Assembly: GCA_900540885.1 (NCBI GenBank)
Contig: UQHJ01000034.1
Span: 1 to 25,975 of the forward strand
Direction of reading: 5' to 3'
DNA length: 25,975 nucleotides
Origin: an uncultured Prevotella sp.
Lineage (GTDB): Bacteria > Bacteroidota > Bacteroidia > Bacteroidales > Bacteroidaceae
A program made the position numbers and the translations under genes. Shown here piece after piece: positions 8,961 through 15,996 of this stretch. Position 1 is the first letter of the stretch. Each line of letters begins with the position of its first letter. The notes beneath the pieces are model-generated. The model was not told the origin of the DNA and ran no database searches. It saw only the letters and a list, made by a program, of their open reading frames with translations.

Positions 8961-9160
8961 ATGTGCAAATGCTTGGTGAATGTGCAAATGCTTGGTGAAT
9001 GTGCAAATGTGAGAATGTGCAAATGTGCAAATGCTTGGTGAATGTGAGAATATACAAATGATTTAATGTCTTAATAACTGCGCGTACAAAGGCGACAATT
9101 TGCACATTCTCACATTTGCACATTTGCACATTTACAATGCATTCTCACATTTGCACATTC
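8961..9160. repeat. Tandem array and its inverted counterpart between ilvD and ilvB
   Basis: Positions 8961-9056 hold direct repeats of TGTGCAAATG (five copies) and TGTGAGAAT (two). Three copies form the longer 19-bp unit TGTGCAAATGCTTGGTGAA (8962-8980, 8981-8999, 9024-9042). Positions 9098-9160 carry the reverse complement (CATTTGCACA three times, with CATTCTCAC). The middle, 9057-9097, is unrelated. RNA read through from ilvD could fold the two arrays into a long hairpin. The array ends two bases before the ilvD stop codon. Any reading frame here is repeat-derived. Confidence 0.9.
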
Positions 9161-9161
9161 A

Positions 9162-10961
9162 CTATATTTCTCTCACCCCGCCCTTGTCGGCGCTGCTCAC
9201 CATGCTGGCATAGGCGCGAAGGGCTTTGCTCACCTCGCGTTTGCGTTGCAAGGGGCGCATGGGGCGTGCGGCCAATTCTTCATCACTTAGGTGGACGTTG
9301 ATGCTACGTGACGGAATGTCAATTTCTATCACATCACCGTCAACTATCTTACCTATCGCACCCCCAGCTGCTGCTTCGGGCGATATGTGGCCGATGCTCA
9401 AGCCCGATGTGCCGCCAGAGAAGCGACCATCGGTAATCAAGGCACAAGCCTTGCCTAAATGGCGGCTCTTGATATACGACGTAGGATAGAGCATCTCTTG
9501 CATGCCTGGTCCTCCCTTAGGACCTTCGTGCGTAATCACTACGACGTCGCCTGCTTGTACCTTTCCTCCCAAGATCCCCTCGCAGGCTTCCTCTTGTGAG
9601 TCGAACACGCGGGCAGGGCCTTCGAAGTGCCAAAGGCTTTCGTCTACGCCAGCTGTCTTTACTACGCAGCCGTCTTGGGCTATATTGCCAAAGAGTACGG
9701 CCAATCCACCGTCTTTGGTGTAGGCATGCTCCAACGAACGAATGCAGCCCGTAGCGCGATCGGTGTCAAGCGCAGGCCATTGTGTATCTTGTGCGCCCAT
9801 TTGTGTACAAAACTTTCCACTCGGTGCGCTATGGTAAATGCGGTCGGCCTCCGCGTCAATGCTTTCGGCCGTTATGTCATACTTCTGAATGTCTTCACCC
9901 AGCGTACTGCCATTCACGCGTTGTGCCGTTAAGTCGAGCAAGCCGCCTTTGCTCAGTTCGCCTAAAATGCCTAACACACCGCCTGCACGGTTGCACTCCT
10001 GTACAGAGTACTTTTGCGTATTGGGCGACAACTTACAGAGGCAAGGCACGTGGCGACTCAATTGGTCAATATCTTTCATCTTAAAGTCAACCCCGGCCTC
10101 ATTGGCTACGGCAAGGAGGTGAAGCACGGTGTTGGTGCTTCCGCCCATAGCGATGTCAAGCGTCATGGCGTTTAAGAAGGCTTGGCGGGTAGCAATGCTG
10201 CGAGGCAATACGCTTTCGTCGCCTTCTTCATAATACTTCATTGCATTCTTTACAATGAGTTGGGCTGCATCTTTAAATAGCTGACGACGATTGGCATGTG
10301 TGGCTAATATTGTACCATTACCGGGCAATGAAAGACCAAGAGCTTCTGTCAGACAGTTCATGGAATTGGCGGTAAACATACCCGAACAACTACCGCAGCC
10401 GGGGCAAGCTCTCTGTTCAACTTCGGCCAATTCTTCATCGCTCACACTACTGTCAGCTCCCTTAATCATGGCCGTAATCAAGTCTACATTTTCGCCTTTA
10501 TACTGTCCAGCCTCCATGGGGCCACCGCTTACAAACACGGTTGGGATATTCAGTCGCATGGCTGCCATAAGCATACCCGGCGTGATCTTATCGCAATTCG
10601 AAATGCACACCAAGGCATCGGCCTTATGTGCTTGTACCATATACTCTACCGAATCGGCTATAATGTCGCGCGAAGGAAGTGAATACAACATACCGTCGTG
10701 GCCCATGGCTATACCGTCGTCAATTGCTATGGTATTAAACTCTGCTGCATAGCAACCTAACTTCTCAATTTCGTGTTTCACCAACTGACCTACTTCATGT
10801 AGGTGGGTATGACCTGGCACAAATTGTGTGAATGAGTTGGCTATGGCAATGATAGGTTTGCCAAACTGTTCGCGCTTCATACCTGTGGCTATCCACAAGG
10901 CGCGTGCACCAGCCATTCTTCTTCCTTCCGTGCTAAAAGCACTATGCAACTGTATTTTCAT
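9162..10961 (-). CDS. ilvD: Dihydroxy-acid dehydratase
   Basis: Iron-sulfur dehydratase that makes the 2-oxo acids from dihydroxy acids, the third step of branched-chain amino acid synthesis. The 599-residue length is standard. Cluster cysteines are Cys123 (ISNCDKITPG) and Cys192 within CPGCGSCSGMF. The segment NSFTQFVPGH at 42-51 lacks the extra cysteine of [2Fe-2S] members, which points to the oxygen-sensitive [4Fe-4S] type, fitting an anaerobe. Mg site IDDGIAMGHDGM at 80-91 and the C-terminal TDGRFSGGTSG motif are present. It is first in the ilv operon and likely sets its transcription start from the promoter box at about 11.06 kb. Confidence 0.97.
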   Translation of the reverse strand: MKIQLHSAFSTEGRRMAGARALWIATGMKREQFGKPIIAIANSFTQFVPGHTHLHEVGQLVKHEIEKLGCYAAEFNTIAIDDGIAMGHDGMLYSLPSRDIIADSVEYMVQAHKADALVCISNCDKITPGMLMAAMRLNIPTVFVSGGPMEAGQYKGENVDLITAMIKGADSSVSDEELAEVEQRACPGCGSCSGMFTANSMNCLTEALGLSLPGNGTILATHANRRQLFKDAAQLIVKNAMKYYEEGDESVLPRSIATRQAFLNAMTLDIAMGGSTNTVLHLLAVANEAGVDFKMKDIDQLSRHVPCLCKLSPNTQKYSVQECNRAGGVLGILGELSKGGLLDLTAQRVNGSTLGEDIQKYDITAESIDAEADRIYHSAPSGKFCTQMGAQDTQWPALDTDRATGCIRSLEHAYTKDGGLAVLFGNIAQDGCVVKTAGVDESLWHFEGPARVFDSQEEACEGILGGKVQAGDVVVITHEGPKGGPGMQEMLYPTSYIKSRHLGKACALITDGRFSGGTSGLSIGHISPEAAAGGAIGKIVDGDVIEIDIPSRSINVHLSDEELAARPMRPLQRKREVSKALRAYASMVSSADKGGVREI

Positions 10962-11057
10962 AATATTCGGTAATTATATGTTGTGCCGCTTTCATTTTGT
11001 CCACAAATAAGGGGATAGCGACTTACAGTTTATTGCTTAAAATGTTATTTTGTTTTG

Positions 11058-11065
11058 CAAATGTA
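11058..11065 (-). promoter_or_regulatory. Promoter of the ilvDBNC operon
   Basis: On the minus strand TACATTTG matches the -7 consensus TAnnTTTG, and a TTG lies exactly 19 bp upstream of it, the usual -33 spacing. This predicts an untranslated leader of about 90 nt before ilvD. I see no leader peptide rich in branched-chain residues and no attenuator hairpin in that leader. The rest of the spacer up to 11314 is AT-rich and holds nothing else I can support. Confidence 0.65.
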
Positions 11066-11314
11066 AGCATTATAACAATACAAACAAGCATTTTGTTAGA
11101 AAAAGTTGGGTTAAGTGTGTTTTTTCATCTTTTCGTCCGCTCACTGTCGTTCCTTTTGTGCATTTATTCGGTTTGTTTGTCATATAAACGATATTTATAC
11201 AGAAACATACGTGCATATTCCCCTTTTTATACTATCACATACATAGAATTAGACATTTTAAAAAAGCGTAAGTATGAAATCAATTTCTTAGTCCCTTAAT
11301 ACCTTTATTTACAA

Positions 11315-11351
11315 AGGGTGGTTCTAAAAACAGAATTTTTAGAACCACCCT
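11315..11351. repeat. Perfect 16-bp hairpin with GGGTGGTTCTAA ends
   Basis: AGGGTGGTTCTAAAAA at 11315-11330, loop CAGAA, and the exact complement at 11336-11351. The sequence CTAAAAACAGAATTTTTAGA followed by ACCACCC is also the right end of the 181-bp element at 15702-15882, so this is probably a solo end or deletion relative of that element. It lies just upstream of the HAD phosphatase promoter region. Confidence 0.85.
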
Positions 11352-11367
11352 AAAGCTATTTTATTTG

Positions 11368-11375
11368 TACCTTCG
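11368..11375 (+). promoter_or_regulatory. Possible -7 box for the HAD phosphatase gene
   Basis: TACCTTCG differs by one base from TAnnTTTG and lies 28 bp before the ATG at 11404. No clear -33 element. Weak support. Confidence 0.35.
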
Positions 11376-11403
11376 CACTTGCAAACAAAAAAAACTACAC
11401 CTT

Positions 11404-12054
11404 ATGCTAAACACAGTAATATTCGACTTAGACGGCACGCTGCTTGACACATTGGGCGACTTAGCTGCCAGTGTCAACTATGCCTTGCGTACTCATCAAC
11501 TCAAAGAGCGCTCTATCGATGAAGTACGCCAATTCTTAGGCAATGGTATTCGCTACTTAATGGAGCACGCTGTTGACGGCGCAGTAATGGGTGATGCCTT
11601 TGAACGTGTATTCACAACTTTCCGTACTCACTACGTTGAGCACTGTCTCGATACCACGCAGCCTTATCCTGGCATTATGCCTTTGTTGGAAGAACTCAAA
11701 CGTCGGAATGTCAAAATGGCTATTGTTTCGAACAAACTACATCCCGCAGTGCAAGAGTTGGCCGAACGCTTTTTTAAAGGTTACATTACCTCGGCCGTAG
11801 GCGAGAGTGCTACAGTACGTCGCAAGCCCAATCCTGACGCTGTGCTTGCAGCCCTCAACGAACTGGGCAGCACGAAGGAGGAGGCTATCTACGTAGGCGA
11901 CTCAGAAGTAGACCTTGCTACGGCTCGTAATGCAGAACTACCTTGTGCACTCGTCACATGGGGCTTTCGCGATGAGTCTTTCCTACGTTCTCTCCCCCTT
12001 CAGCCCACAACTCGCTTCGTTCATACTCCTCACGAACTGCTTAATTGCTTGTAA
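11404..12054 (+). CDS. gph: HAD-family phosphatase, phosphoglycolate phosphatase-like
   Basis: A 216-residue cytoplasmic HAD hydrolase. Motif I is FDLDGTLLDT (nucleophile Asp8, acid Asp10), motif II is IVSN with Ser109, motif III is Lys141 in RRKPNPD, and motif IV is GDSEVD (Asp166, Asp170). The helical cap between 18 and 85 and the LGNG segment fit the Gph/PGP subgroup, which removes phosphate from 2-phosphoglycolate. The exact substrate cannot be fixed from sequence, since pyrophosphatase PpaX and other subgroups look alike. The start is the ATG at 11404; a TTG 39 bp upstream is in frame but adds a non-family lysine-rich stretch. The mutT-like gene follows after 97 bp on the same strand. 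Confidence 0.88.
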   Translation: MLNTVIFDLDGTLLDTLGDLAASVNYALRTHQLKERSIDEVRQFLGNGIRYLMEHAVDGAVMGDAFERVFTTFRTHYVEHCLDTTQPYPGIMPLLEELKRRNVKMAIVSNKLHPAVQELAERFFKGYITSAVGESATVRRKPNPDAVLAALNELGSTKEEAIYVGDSEVDLATARNAELPCALVTWGFRDESFLRSLPLQPTTRFVHTPHELLNCL

Positions 12055-12151
12055 CAGATAGTAACATCGTGTCGATAATCACCCTATTAATATTGTGTGT
12101 AATCCTTTGACGATATTATTAGAATATTGCTAATTCAAATTATAAACAGCT

Positions 12152-12532
12152 ATGAAGCATGTAGAAGTAGTGGCGGCCATCATTCAGCGTGATGGGCTTG
12201 TATATGCCACTCAGCGAGGATATGGCGAATGGAAAGATTGGTGGGAATTTCCAGGTGGTAAGGTCGAGCCAGGTGAGAGTCGTGAGGCGGCTCTCATACG
12301 TGAGATACGTGAGGAACTGACAGTAGAGATACAGGTGGAACAGCGACTGTGCACTGTAGAATATGACTATCCTACATTCCACCTCGTAATGCATTGTTAC
12401 TTCTGCAAGTTAGCGAGTGGTCATTTAACATTGCTTGAACACGAAGCGGCACGGTGGTTGTCTCCGCAAGAGTTAGATGCCGTAGAATGGCTACCAGCAG
12501 ACAAGGTGGTTGTGGAAAAGCTGAAGATTTAG
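12152..12532 (+). CDS. mutT: Nudix hydrolase, MutT-like 8-oxo-dGTP diphosphatase
   Basis: A 126-residue Nudix protein of MutT size. The Nudix box runs from Gly36 (GGKVEPGE) through REIREEL at 50-56. The final glycine of the consensus is replaced by Thr57, a substitution that leaves the metal-binding glutamates (Glu51, Glu54, Glu55) intact. The substrate segment GEWKDWWEFPGGK and the C-terminal ARWLSPQELDAVEWLPAD are those of MutT/CTP-pyrophosphohydrolase relatives, so nucleotide-pool sanitation is likely. The precise substrate (8-oxo-dGTP against other nucleotides) is inferred. The stop codon abuts the repeat pair that follows, so its 3' end may be set by that structure. Confidence 0.85.
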   Translation: MKHVEVVAAIIQRDGLVYATQRGYGEWKDWWEFPGGKVEPGESREAALIREIREELTVEIQVEQRLCTVEYDYPTFHLVMHCYFCKLASGHLTLLEHEAARWLSPQELDAVEWLPADKVVVEKLKI

Positions 12533-12712
12533 ATAAACTGCAATTTATTTTCCTAATTGGGGGGCGGGTTTTCAACCCGCGGCAGCAGCATGTTGTAAAT
12601 TATCTGTTTATAGTCGCAAAGCGACCATAAGTAGATGCTCAAAACCTGCTGCCGCGGGTTACAAACCCGCCCCCCAATTAACCCCCAATTAGGCCGATAA
12701 ATTGCAGTTTAC
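12533..12712. repeat. Head-to-head pair of the dispersed GC-rich palindrome (copies C and D)
   Basis: Copy C (12533-12592) reads AACTGCAATTTA, CCTAATTGGGGGGCGGG, then CAACCCGCGGCAGCAGCATG. Copy D (12645-12712) is the inverted form ending in GATAAATTGCAGTTTA. Between them a short hairpin TAGTCGCAAAGCGACCA sits at 12610-12626. The two copies can pair over most of 180 nt. Copy D has an internal duplication (CCCCCAATTAACCCCCAATT). The pair lies between mutT and the uracil permease promoter and may end upstream transcription. Confidence 0.85.
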
Positions 12713-12758
12713 CATGCAAGTTAATTGATAAAAGTGAAGTCATATCAGACTATTTTAT

Positions 12759-12766
12759 TATTTTTG
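12759..12766 (+). promoter_or_regulatory. -7 box for the uracil permease gene
   Basis: TATTTTTG fits TAnnTTTG and is 31 bp upstream of the ATG at 12798. No clear -33 element; the region is AT-rich. Confidence 0.5.
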
Positions 12767-12797
12767 TGCAATTTTAAATCGTTACATCCTAAATCAA

Positions 12798-14129
12798 ATG
12801 GAAACAGAAAACAAAGGCATTTATAATGCTCGTACTTTGGGCAAGCCCAAATTCATTATGCTTGGTATACAACATCTTTTTGCCATGTTTGGCGCCACGA
12901 TACTTGTTCCACTTATTACCGGATTGGATGTGAGTGCAACATTACTCTTTGCAGGTATAGGCACGTTGTTGTTCCACGTTATCTCCAAAATGAAAGTTCC
13001 AGCCTTTTTGGGTTCTAGCTTTGCTTTTTTGGGCGGATATGCCTCAGTCAAACAACTTTGTGTGGCACAAGGACTTACCGATGAAATGGCACTCAACTAT
13101 GCTTGCTTGGGTGTAGCTGCAGCTTCACTCCTGTACTTCGTCATGGCTTTTTTGCTCAAAATGTTTGGCACAGATAAGGTAATGCGTTTTTTCCCTCCTG
13201 TAGTTACAGGCCCAATGGTGATAGCTATTGGTTTAACCCTTTCGGGGTCGGCTATTCATAACTGTCAGCAAAACTGGCTTCTCGCAATAACAGCCATTGT
13301 TATTGTGATCGGTGCTTCTATTTGGGGACGGGGAATTATAAAGATTGTGCCCATCTTGTTAGGCGTATTAGGCTCTTATATATTAGCAGCAACAATGGGC
13401 GAAGTGGATTTTACGCAACTTAGTGAGGCTGCATGGATAGGATTGCCCATCAATATGGATCACACGGCTATAGCTGTGATGAAAGATCCTAATTTTGACC
13501 TTATTATTACTTCCATTATAGCTATCTTCCCCATTGCTTTTGCTACAATTATGGAGCATATAGGCGATATGTGTGCCATACAGAGCACGGTGGGCAAGAA
13601 TTTTATAAAAGACCCAGGCCTACATCGTACCTTAAGCGGTGATGGCCTTGCCACTCTATTAGCTTCAATCTTTGGTGCTCCGGCCAATACTACTTATGGC
13701 GAAAATACGGGGGTACTTAATCTGACGAAAGTGTTCGACCCTGCGGTCATTCGTATGGCAGCATGCTTTGCCATTTTGCTCAGCTTCTCTCCCAAGTTTG
13801 CCTGTTTGATAGGTTTAATGCCTGCAGCGACTATTGGCGGTGTGAGTTTGATTCTTTATGGCATGATATCGGCTGTAGGTGTGCGTAACCTTGTCGAGAC
13901 ATCGGTCGATTTCTCATCTTCGCGTAACGTATTCGTAGCAGCACTCATCATGGTCGTTTCGATTGGTGTACAGTACGGCACGGACGGAGGTGTAAAGATA
14001 GGTCCTGTTACCTTCTCAGGCTTGGCACTTGCAGCTATCGTAGGCATTGTGTTGAACGCTATATTGCCCGACCAATTAGGTATGAAGGTTAAAAGTTTCA
14101 ATGGCAAAGAGAAGCCTAATCACAGATAA
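12798..14129 (+). CDS. uraA: Uracil permease, NCS2 nucleobase transporter
   Basis: A 443-residue inner-membrane protein with about 14 hydrophobic segments, importing uracil with protons for pyrimidine salvage. Family marks are GIQHLFAMFGATILVPLITG at 23-42 (substrate-site His25), Glu253 in IMEHIGDM, and the NCS2 signature NTTYGENTGVL with Glu302. These residues correspond to the uracil-binding residues of E. coli UraA, which favours uracil over xanthine or purine transport. It stands alone with its own promoter-like box and a terminator after the stop; no upp gene is next to it. Confidence 0.92.
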   Translation: METENKGIYNARTLGKPKFIMLGIQHLFAMFGATILVPLITGLDVSATLLFAGIGTLLFHVISKMKVPAFLGSSFAFLGGYASVKQLCVAQGLTDEMALNYACLGVAAASLLYFVMAFLLKMFGTDKVMRFFPPVVTGPMVIAIGLTLSGSAIHNCQQNWLLAITAIVIVIGASIWGRGIIKIVPILLGVLGSYILAATMGEVDFTQLSEAAWIGLPINMDHTAIAVMKDPNFDLIITSIIAIFPIAFATIMEHIGDMCAIQSTVGKNFIKDPGLHRTLSGDGLATLLASIFGAPANTTYGENTGVLNLTKVFDPAVIRMAACFAILLSFSPKFACLIGLMPAATIGGVSLILYGMISAVGVRNLVETSVDFSSSRNVFVAALIMVVSIGVQYGTDGGVKIGPVTFSGLALAAIVGIVLNAILPDQLGMKVKSFNGKEKPNHR

Positions 14130-14182
14130 GTCTTCAATATTAGTTTATATTTAGAGGTCAGCAATTGGCCTAAATCAAGAAC

Positions 14183-14243
14183 ACTCTCTTGGACGCAGTT
14201 TATTTTCCTTCATAAGATAGACTGTGCTCAAGAGAGTTTTTTT
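14183..14243 (+). terminator. Intrinsic terminator after the uracil permease
   Basis: ACTCTCTTG (14183-14191) pairs with CAAGAGAGT (14229-14237), with partial further pairing inside, followed by seven T. It lies 54 bp after the uraA stop, on the correct strand. Confidence 0.75.
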
Positions 14244-14399
14244 GTTTAACACACTTAAAACTGTACGCATTCGTAAATAGTTATCACATTTTGTCTGCTC
14301 CTTATAATTTTGGCAATAATTAATAGATTTAGACACATTATCTATTGTAGTTGTGTTAAAATCATTATTTTTAATGATAAAAACGATAAACACATATCG

Positions 14400-14407
14400 T
14401 ACTTTTG
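14400..14407 (+). promoter_or_regulatory. -7 box for the two-domain lipoprotein gene
   Basis: TACTTTTG matches TAnnTTTG and is followed by GCAT, as in other strong Bacteroidetes boxes. It lies 109 bp upstream of the chosen start at 14517. The rest of 14244-14516 is AT-rich without other recognisable signals. Confidence 0.5.
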
Positions 14408-14516
14408 CATTAGAAGAAGTTAGCTTCTTTGTTATTAAGCACGCCTATTTGACTATTACTCTTATTATCAACCCAACGCACTGGCGTCGCGTATGTTAGT
14501 GCTAAATAAAAAAACT

Positions 14517-15383
14517 ATGAAACTATTACGTTACTTTTTGCCAGTTTTGCTGGCTGTGTTCACGTTTTGTGCATGTGATGACTGGTTTGGTGGTGACGAC
14601 CCGTCTGACAAGGAACCTCAGTTTAGCGACTATTTCAAAATGGAGATTACTCGCTGCGAACGTGTTGCTGACGTACTCATCGTTGACTTCAAAATGAAGA
14701 ACGTATCGGGTAAAGACCTTCAACAGGTGAAATTCAGCGGTGGAAGTTCTAAGGATAACCTTGGCAATGTCTATTATAATGGACAAGACGTTTCGCTTGG
14801 TGGCAGATGGTCTTATTCAGGTCAAAAGTCAATCAAGAAGAATGAGACGATTACGGGCTCGTTCCGTATTAGAGGATTTGACAAGACCAATAGCGCCCAA
14901 AAGCTAACCCTTAATTTTAATTGCGCAAGTAGCGACCTCAATTTCGATGGCGAAGTTAGCATTGCTAATATCAAAATTGCCGACAAGCGTGTGCTTACTG
15001 ATGGTATTGACACCAACGACTTTGGTTTGAAGTATCAGCTTGTAGGCACCGAACGTAAGATTGTAGATGGTCGTAACTATTCATTTATCACGTTTACAGT
15101 AACTAATAATACGGGGGTAAATCTCAGTAATGTTGATTTCCATGCCAGCAATTTCTCTGGTGACACCGAAAGTTTTAGTATTTGTCAGATGTCTTCAGAT
15201 GGTTCAGCATTTAGTTATACTGCAACAGTCAGAATACAGACAGGCGAGACCAAGACACTCACCATTTGTATATATGATGTACCTGATAGAATTAAGCAAC
15301 TCCGTGGTACCGTTACATGTAGCACCGACTCTTACATTCTATGCTCTGAAAATGTCAATTTCTACGACATGACTTTCGAGTAA
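14517..15383 (+). CDS. Lipoprotein with two similar beta-rich domains, function unknown
   Basis: A 288-residue lipoprotein. The signal MKLLRYFLPVLLAVFTFCAC has its lipobox ending at Cys20, followed by DDWFGGDD. An acidic stretch straight after the lipidated cysteine is what surface-exported Bacteroidetes lipoproteins show, so an outer-face location is plausible. The mature part appears to be two copies of one beta-sandwich-like domain (about 40-145 and 160-288). Both copies contain a pattern of V-x-N-x-(S/T)-G-x-(D/N)-L-x-x-V-x-F: KNVSGKDLQQVKF in the first, TNNTGVNLSNVDF in the second. I recognise no catalytic motif. The ATG at 14517 is preferred over 14493 because it begins the signal peptide directly. 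A strong terminator follows. Confidence 0.8.
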   Translation: MKLLRYFLPVLLAVFTFCACDDWFGGDDPSDKEPQFSDYFKMEITRCERVADVLIVDFKMKNVSGKDLQQVKFSGGSSKDNLGNVYYNGQDVSLGGRWSYSGQKSIKKNETITGSFRIRGFDKTNSAQKLTLNFNCASSDLNFDGEVSIANIKIADKRVLTDGIDTNDFGLKYQLVGTERKIVDGRNYSFITFTVTNNTGVNLSNVDFHASNFSGDTESFSICQMSSDGSAFSYTATVRIQTGETKTLTICIYDVPDRIKQLRGTVTCSTDSYILCSENVNFYDMTFE

Positions 15384-15467
15384 GCACTATGGGTGGAAGC
15401 TAAATAAATGGAAGTTTCCGTTGATTTAGTACTTACCTACTTCTTAAAATACTTTACGTATCATTCA

Positions 15468-15510
15468 GGGGCAATTAACAAGTATGTATCACTTGTTAAT
15501 TGCCCCTTTG
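15468..15510 (+). terminator. Intrinsic terminator after the two-domain lipoprotein
   Basis: Perfect 16-bp stem GGGGCAATTAACAAGT with a 7-base loop and the complement ending at 15506, then TTTG. It lies 84 bp after the stop. It marks the end of the ordinary chromosomal block before the repeat-rich accessory region. Confidence 0.75.
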
Positions 15511-15548
15511 TATGCTCAACATATCAGAGAAAGATTTTTCGCCTTGCA

Positions 15549-15643
15549 CGATGATTCAGCCCGCCCTGGACTAAATCCGAAACTCCAGTAATCATTCCAT
15601 TCAAACCATATTGAAAAGAATAAGGATAGGATGGAATGATTAC
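15549..15643. repeat. Repeat-rich patch: GTTTCGGATTTAG relative and a 13-bp inverted repeat
   Basis: On the minus strand 15549-15587 reads AGTTTCGGATTTAG, CCAGGGCGGGCTGAATC, homologous to the hairpin at 18160-18201. A separate perfect inverted repeat GTAATCATTCCAT pairs 15588-15600 with 15631-15643 around a 30-bp loop. No gene is visible in 15511-15701. Confidence 0.6.
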
Positions 15644-15701
15644 AGCTGACCGTACAACGGCTGTCCGAAGAAATGATTATTTTTGCTCATGGTTGTTTTA
15701 T

Positions 15702-15882
15702 GGGTGGTTCTAATAATTCTGAAATAGGGATTTGTGCGCTATCGGAAGTGTATTTTTGAAAGTTTGTGAGGGAGCATAGCGGGCTATGTGACCGAACAAA
15801 CTTTCAAAAAGACACTTTCGAGAGCGTACAAATCACATTTCAGAATAGCAGAACTCTAAAAACAGAATTTTTAGAACCACCC
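15702..15882. mobile_element. 181-bp MITE-like palindromic element
   Basis: Terminal inverted repeats GGGTGGTTCTAA and TTAGAACCACCC bound a nearly complete palindrome: 15717-15767 pairs with 15796-15845 with a few mismatches, and an inner CATAGCGGGCTATG caps it. TTAT lies on both outer flanks, possibly a 4-bp target duplication, although the AT-rich context makes this weak. There is no coding capacity. Its right end matches the solo hairpin at 11315-11351. It is probably a non-autonomous transposon whose partner is elsewhere. Confidence 0.75.
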
Positions 15883-15914
15883 TTATTTGTTTAGTCGCAT
15901 CAAAATAACCCAAA

Positions 15915-15953
15915 AGGGCTGATTCCTGCAAGTGGAATCAGCCCTATTTTTTT
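15915..15953 (+). terminator. Intrinsic terminator just upstream of the recombinase gene
   Basis: Perfect 12-bp stem AGGGCTGATTCC, loop TGCAAGT, complement to 15945, then A and eight T. It lies 44 bp before the recombinase ATG and after no gene, so it either insulates the recombinase from read-through or is a leader terminator. AAGTTTCGGATTTA follows directly at 15964-15977. Confidence 0.7.
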
Positions 15954-15996
15954 TAGTAACCGAAGTTTCGGATTTAACAAATTCAAAAAACGATTT

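Noticed and set aside
8502..9041. 179-codon plus-strand open frame
   Set aside because: Lies antisense to the conserved N-terminal part of ilvB and ends in repeat-coded MCKC stretches.
8929..9129. 66-codon minus-strand open frame upstream of ilvB
   Set aside because: Its sequence (MQMCKCENV..., HICTFSHLHIHQAF) is a translation of the tandem repeats and overlaps the ilvB start.
8961..9160. CRISPR-like direct repeats
   Set aside because: Repeat units are short (10-19 bp), adjoin without regular spacers, and reappear in inverted form; no cas gene is present.
10962..11057. Leader peptide or attenuator for ilvD
   Set aside because: The leader shows no run of Ile, Val or Leu codons and no competing hairpins.
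10997..11299. 100-codon plus-strand frame in the ilvD upstream region
   Set aside because: Runs through the predicted ilvD promoter in AT-rich DNA and has no family features.
12533..12712. Riboswitch upstream of the uracil permease
   Set aside because: The structure is formed by two copies of a dispersed repeat, and the predicted uraA start site lies downstream of it, so it would not be in the mRNA.
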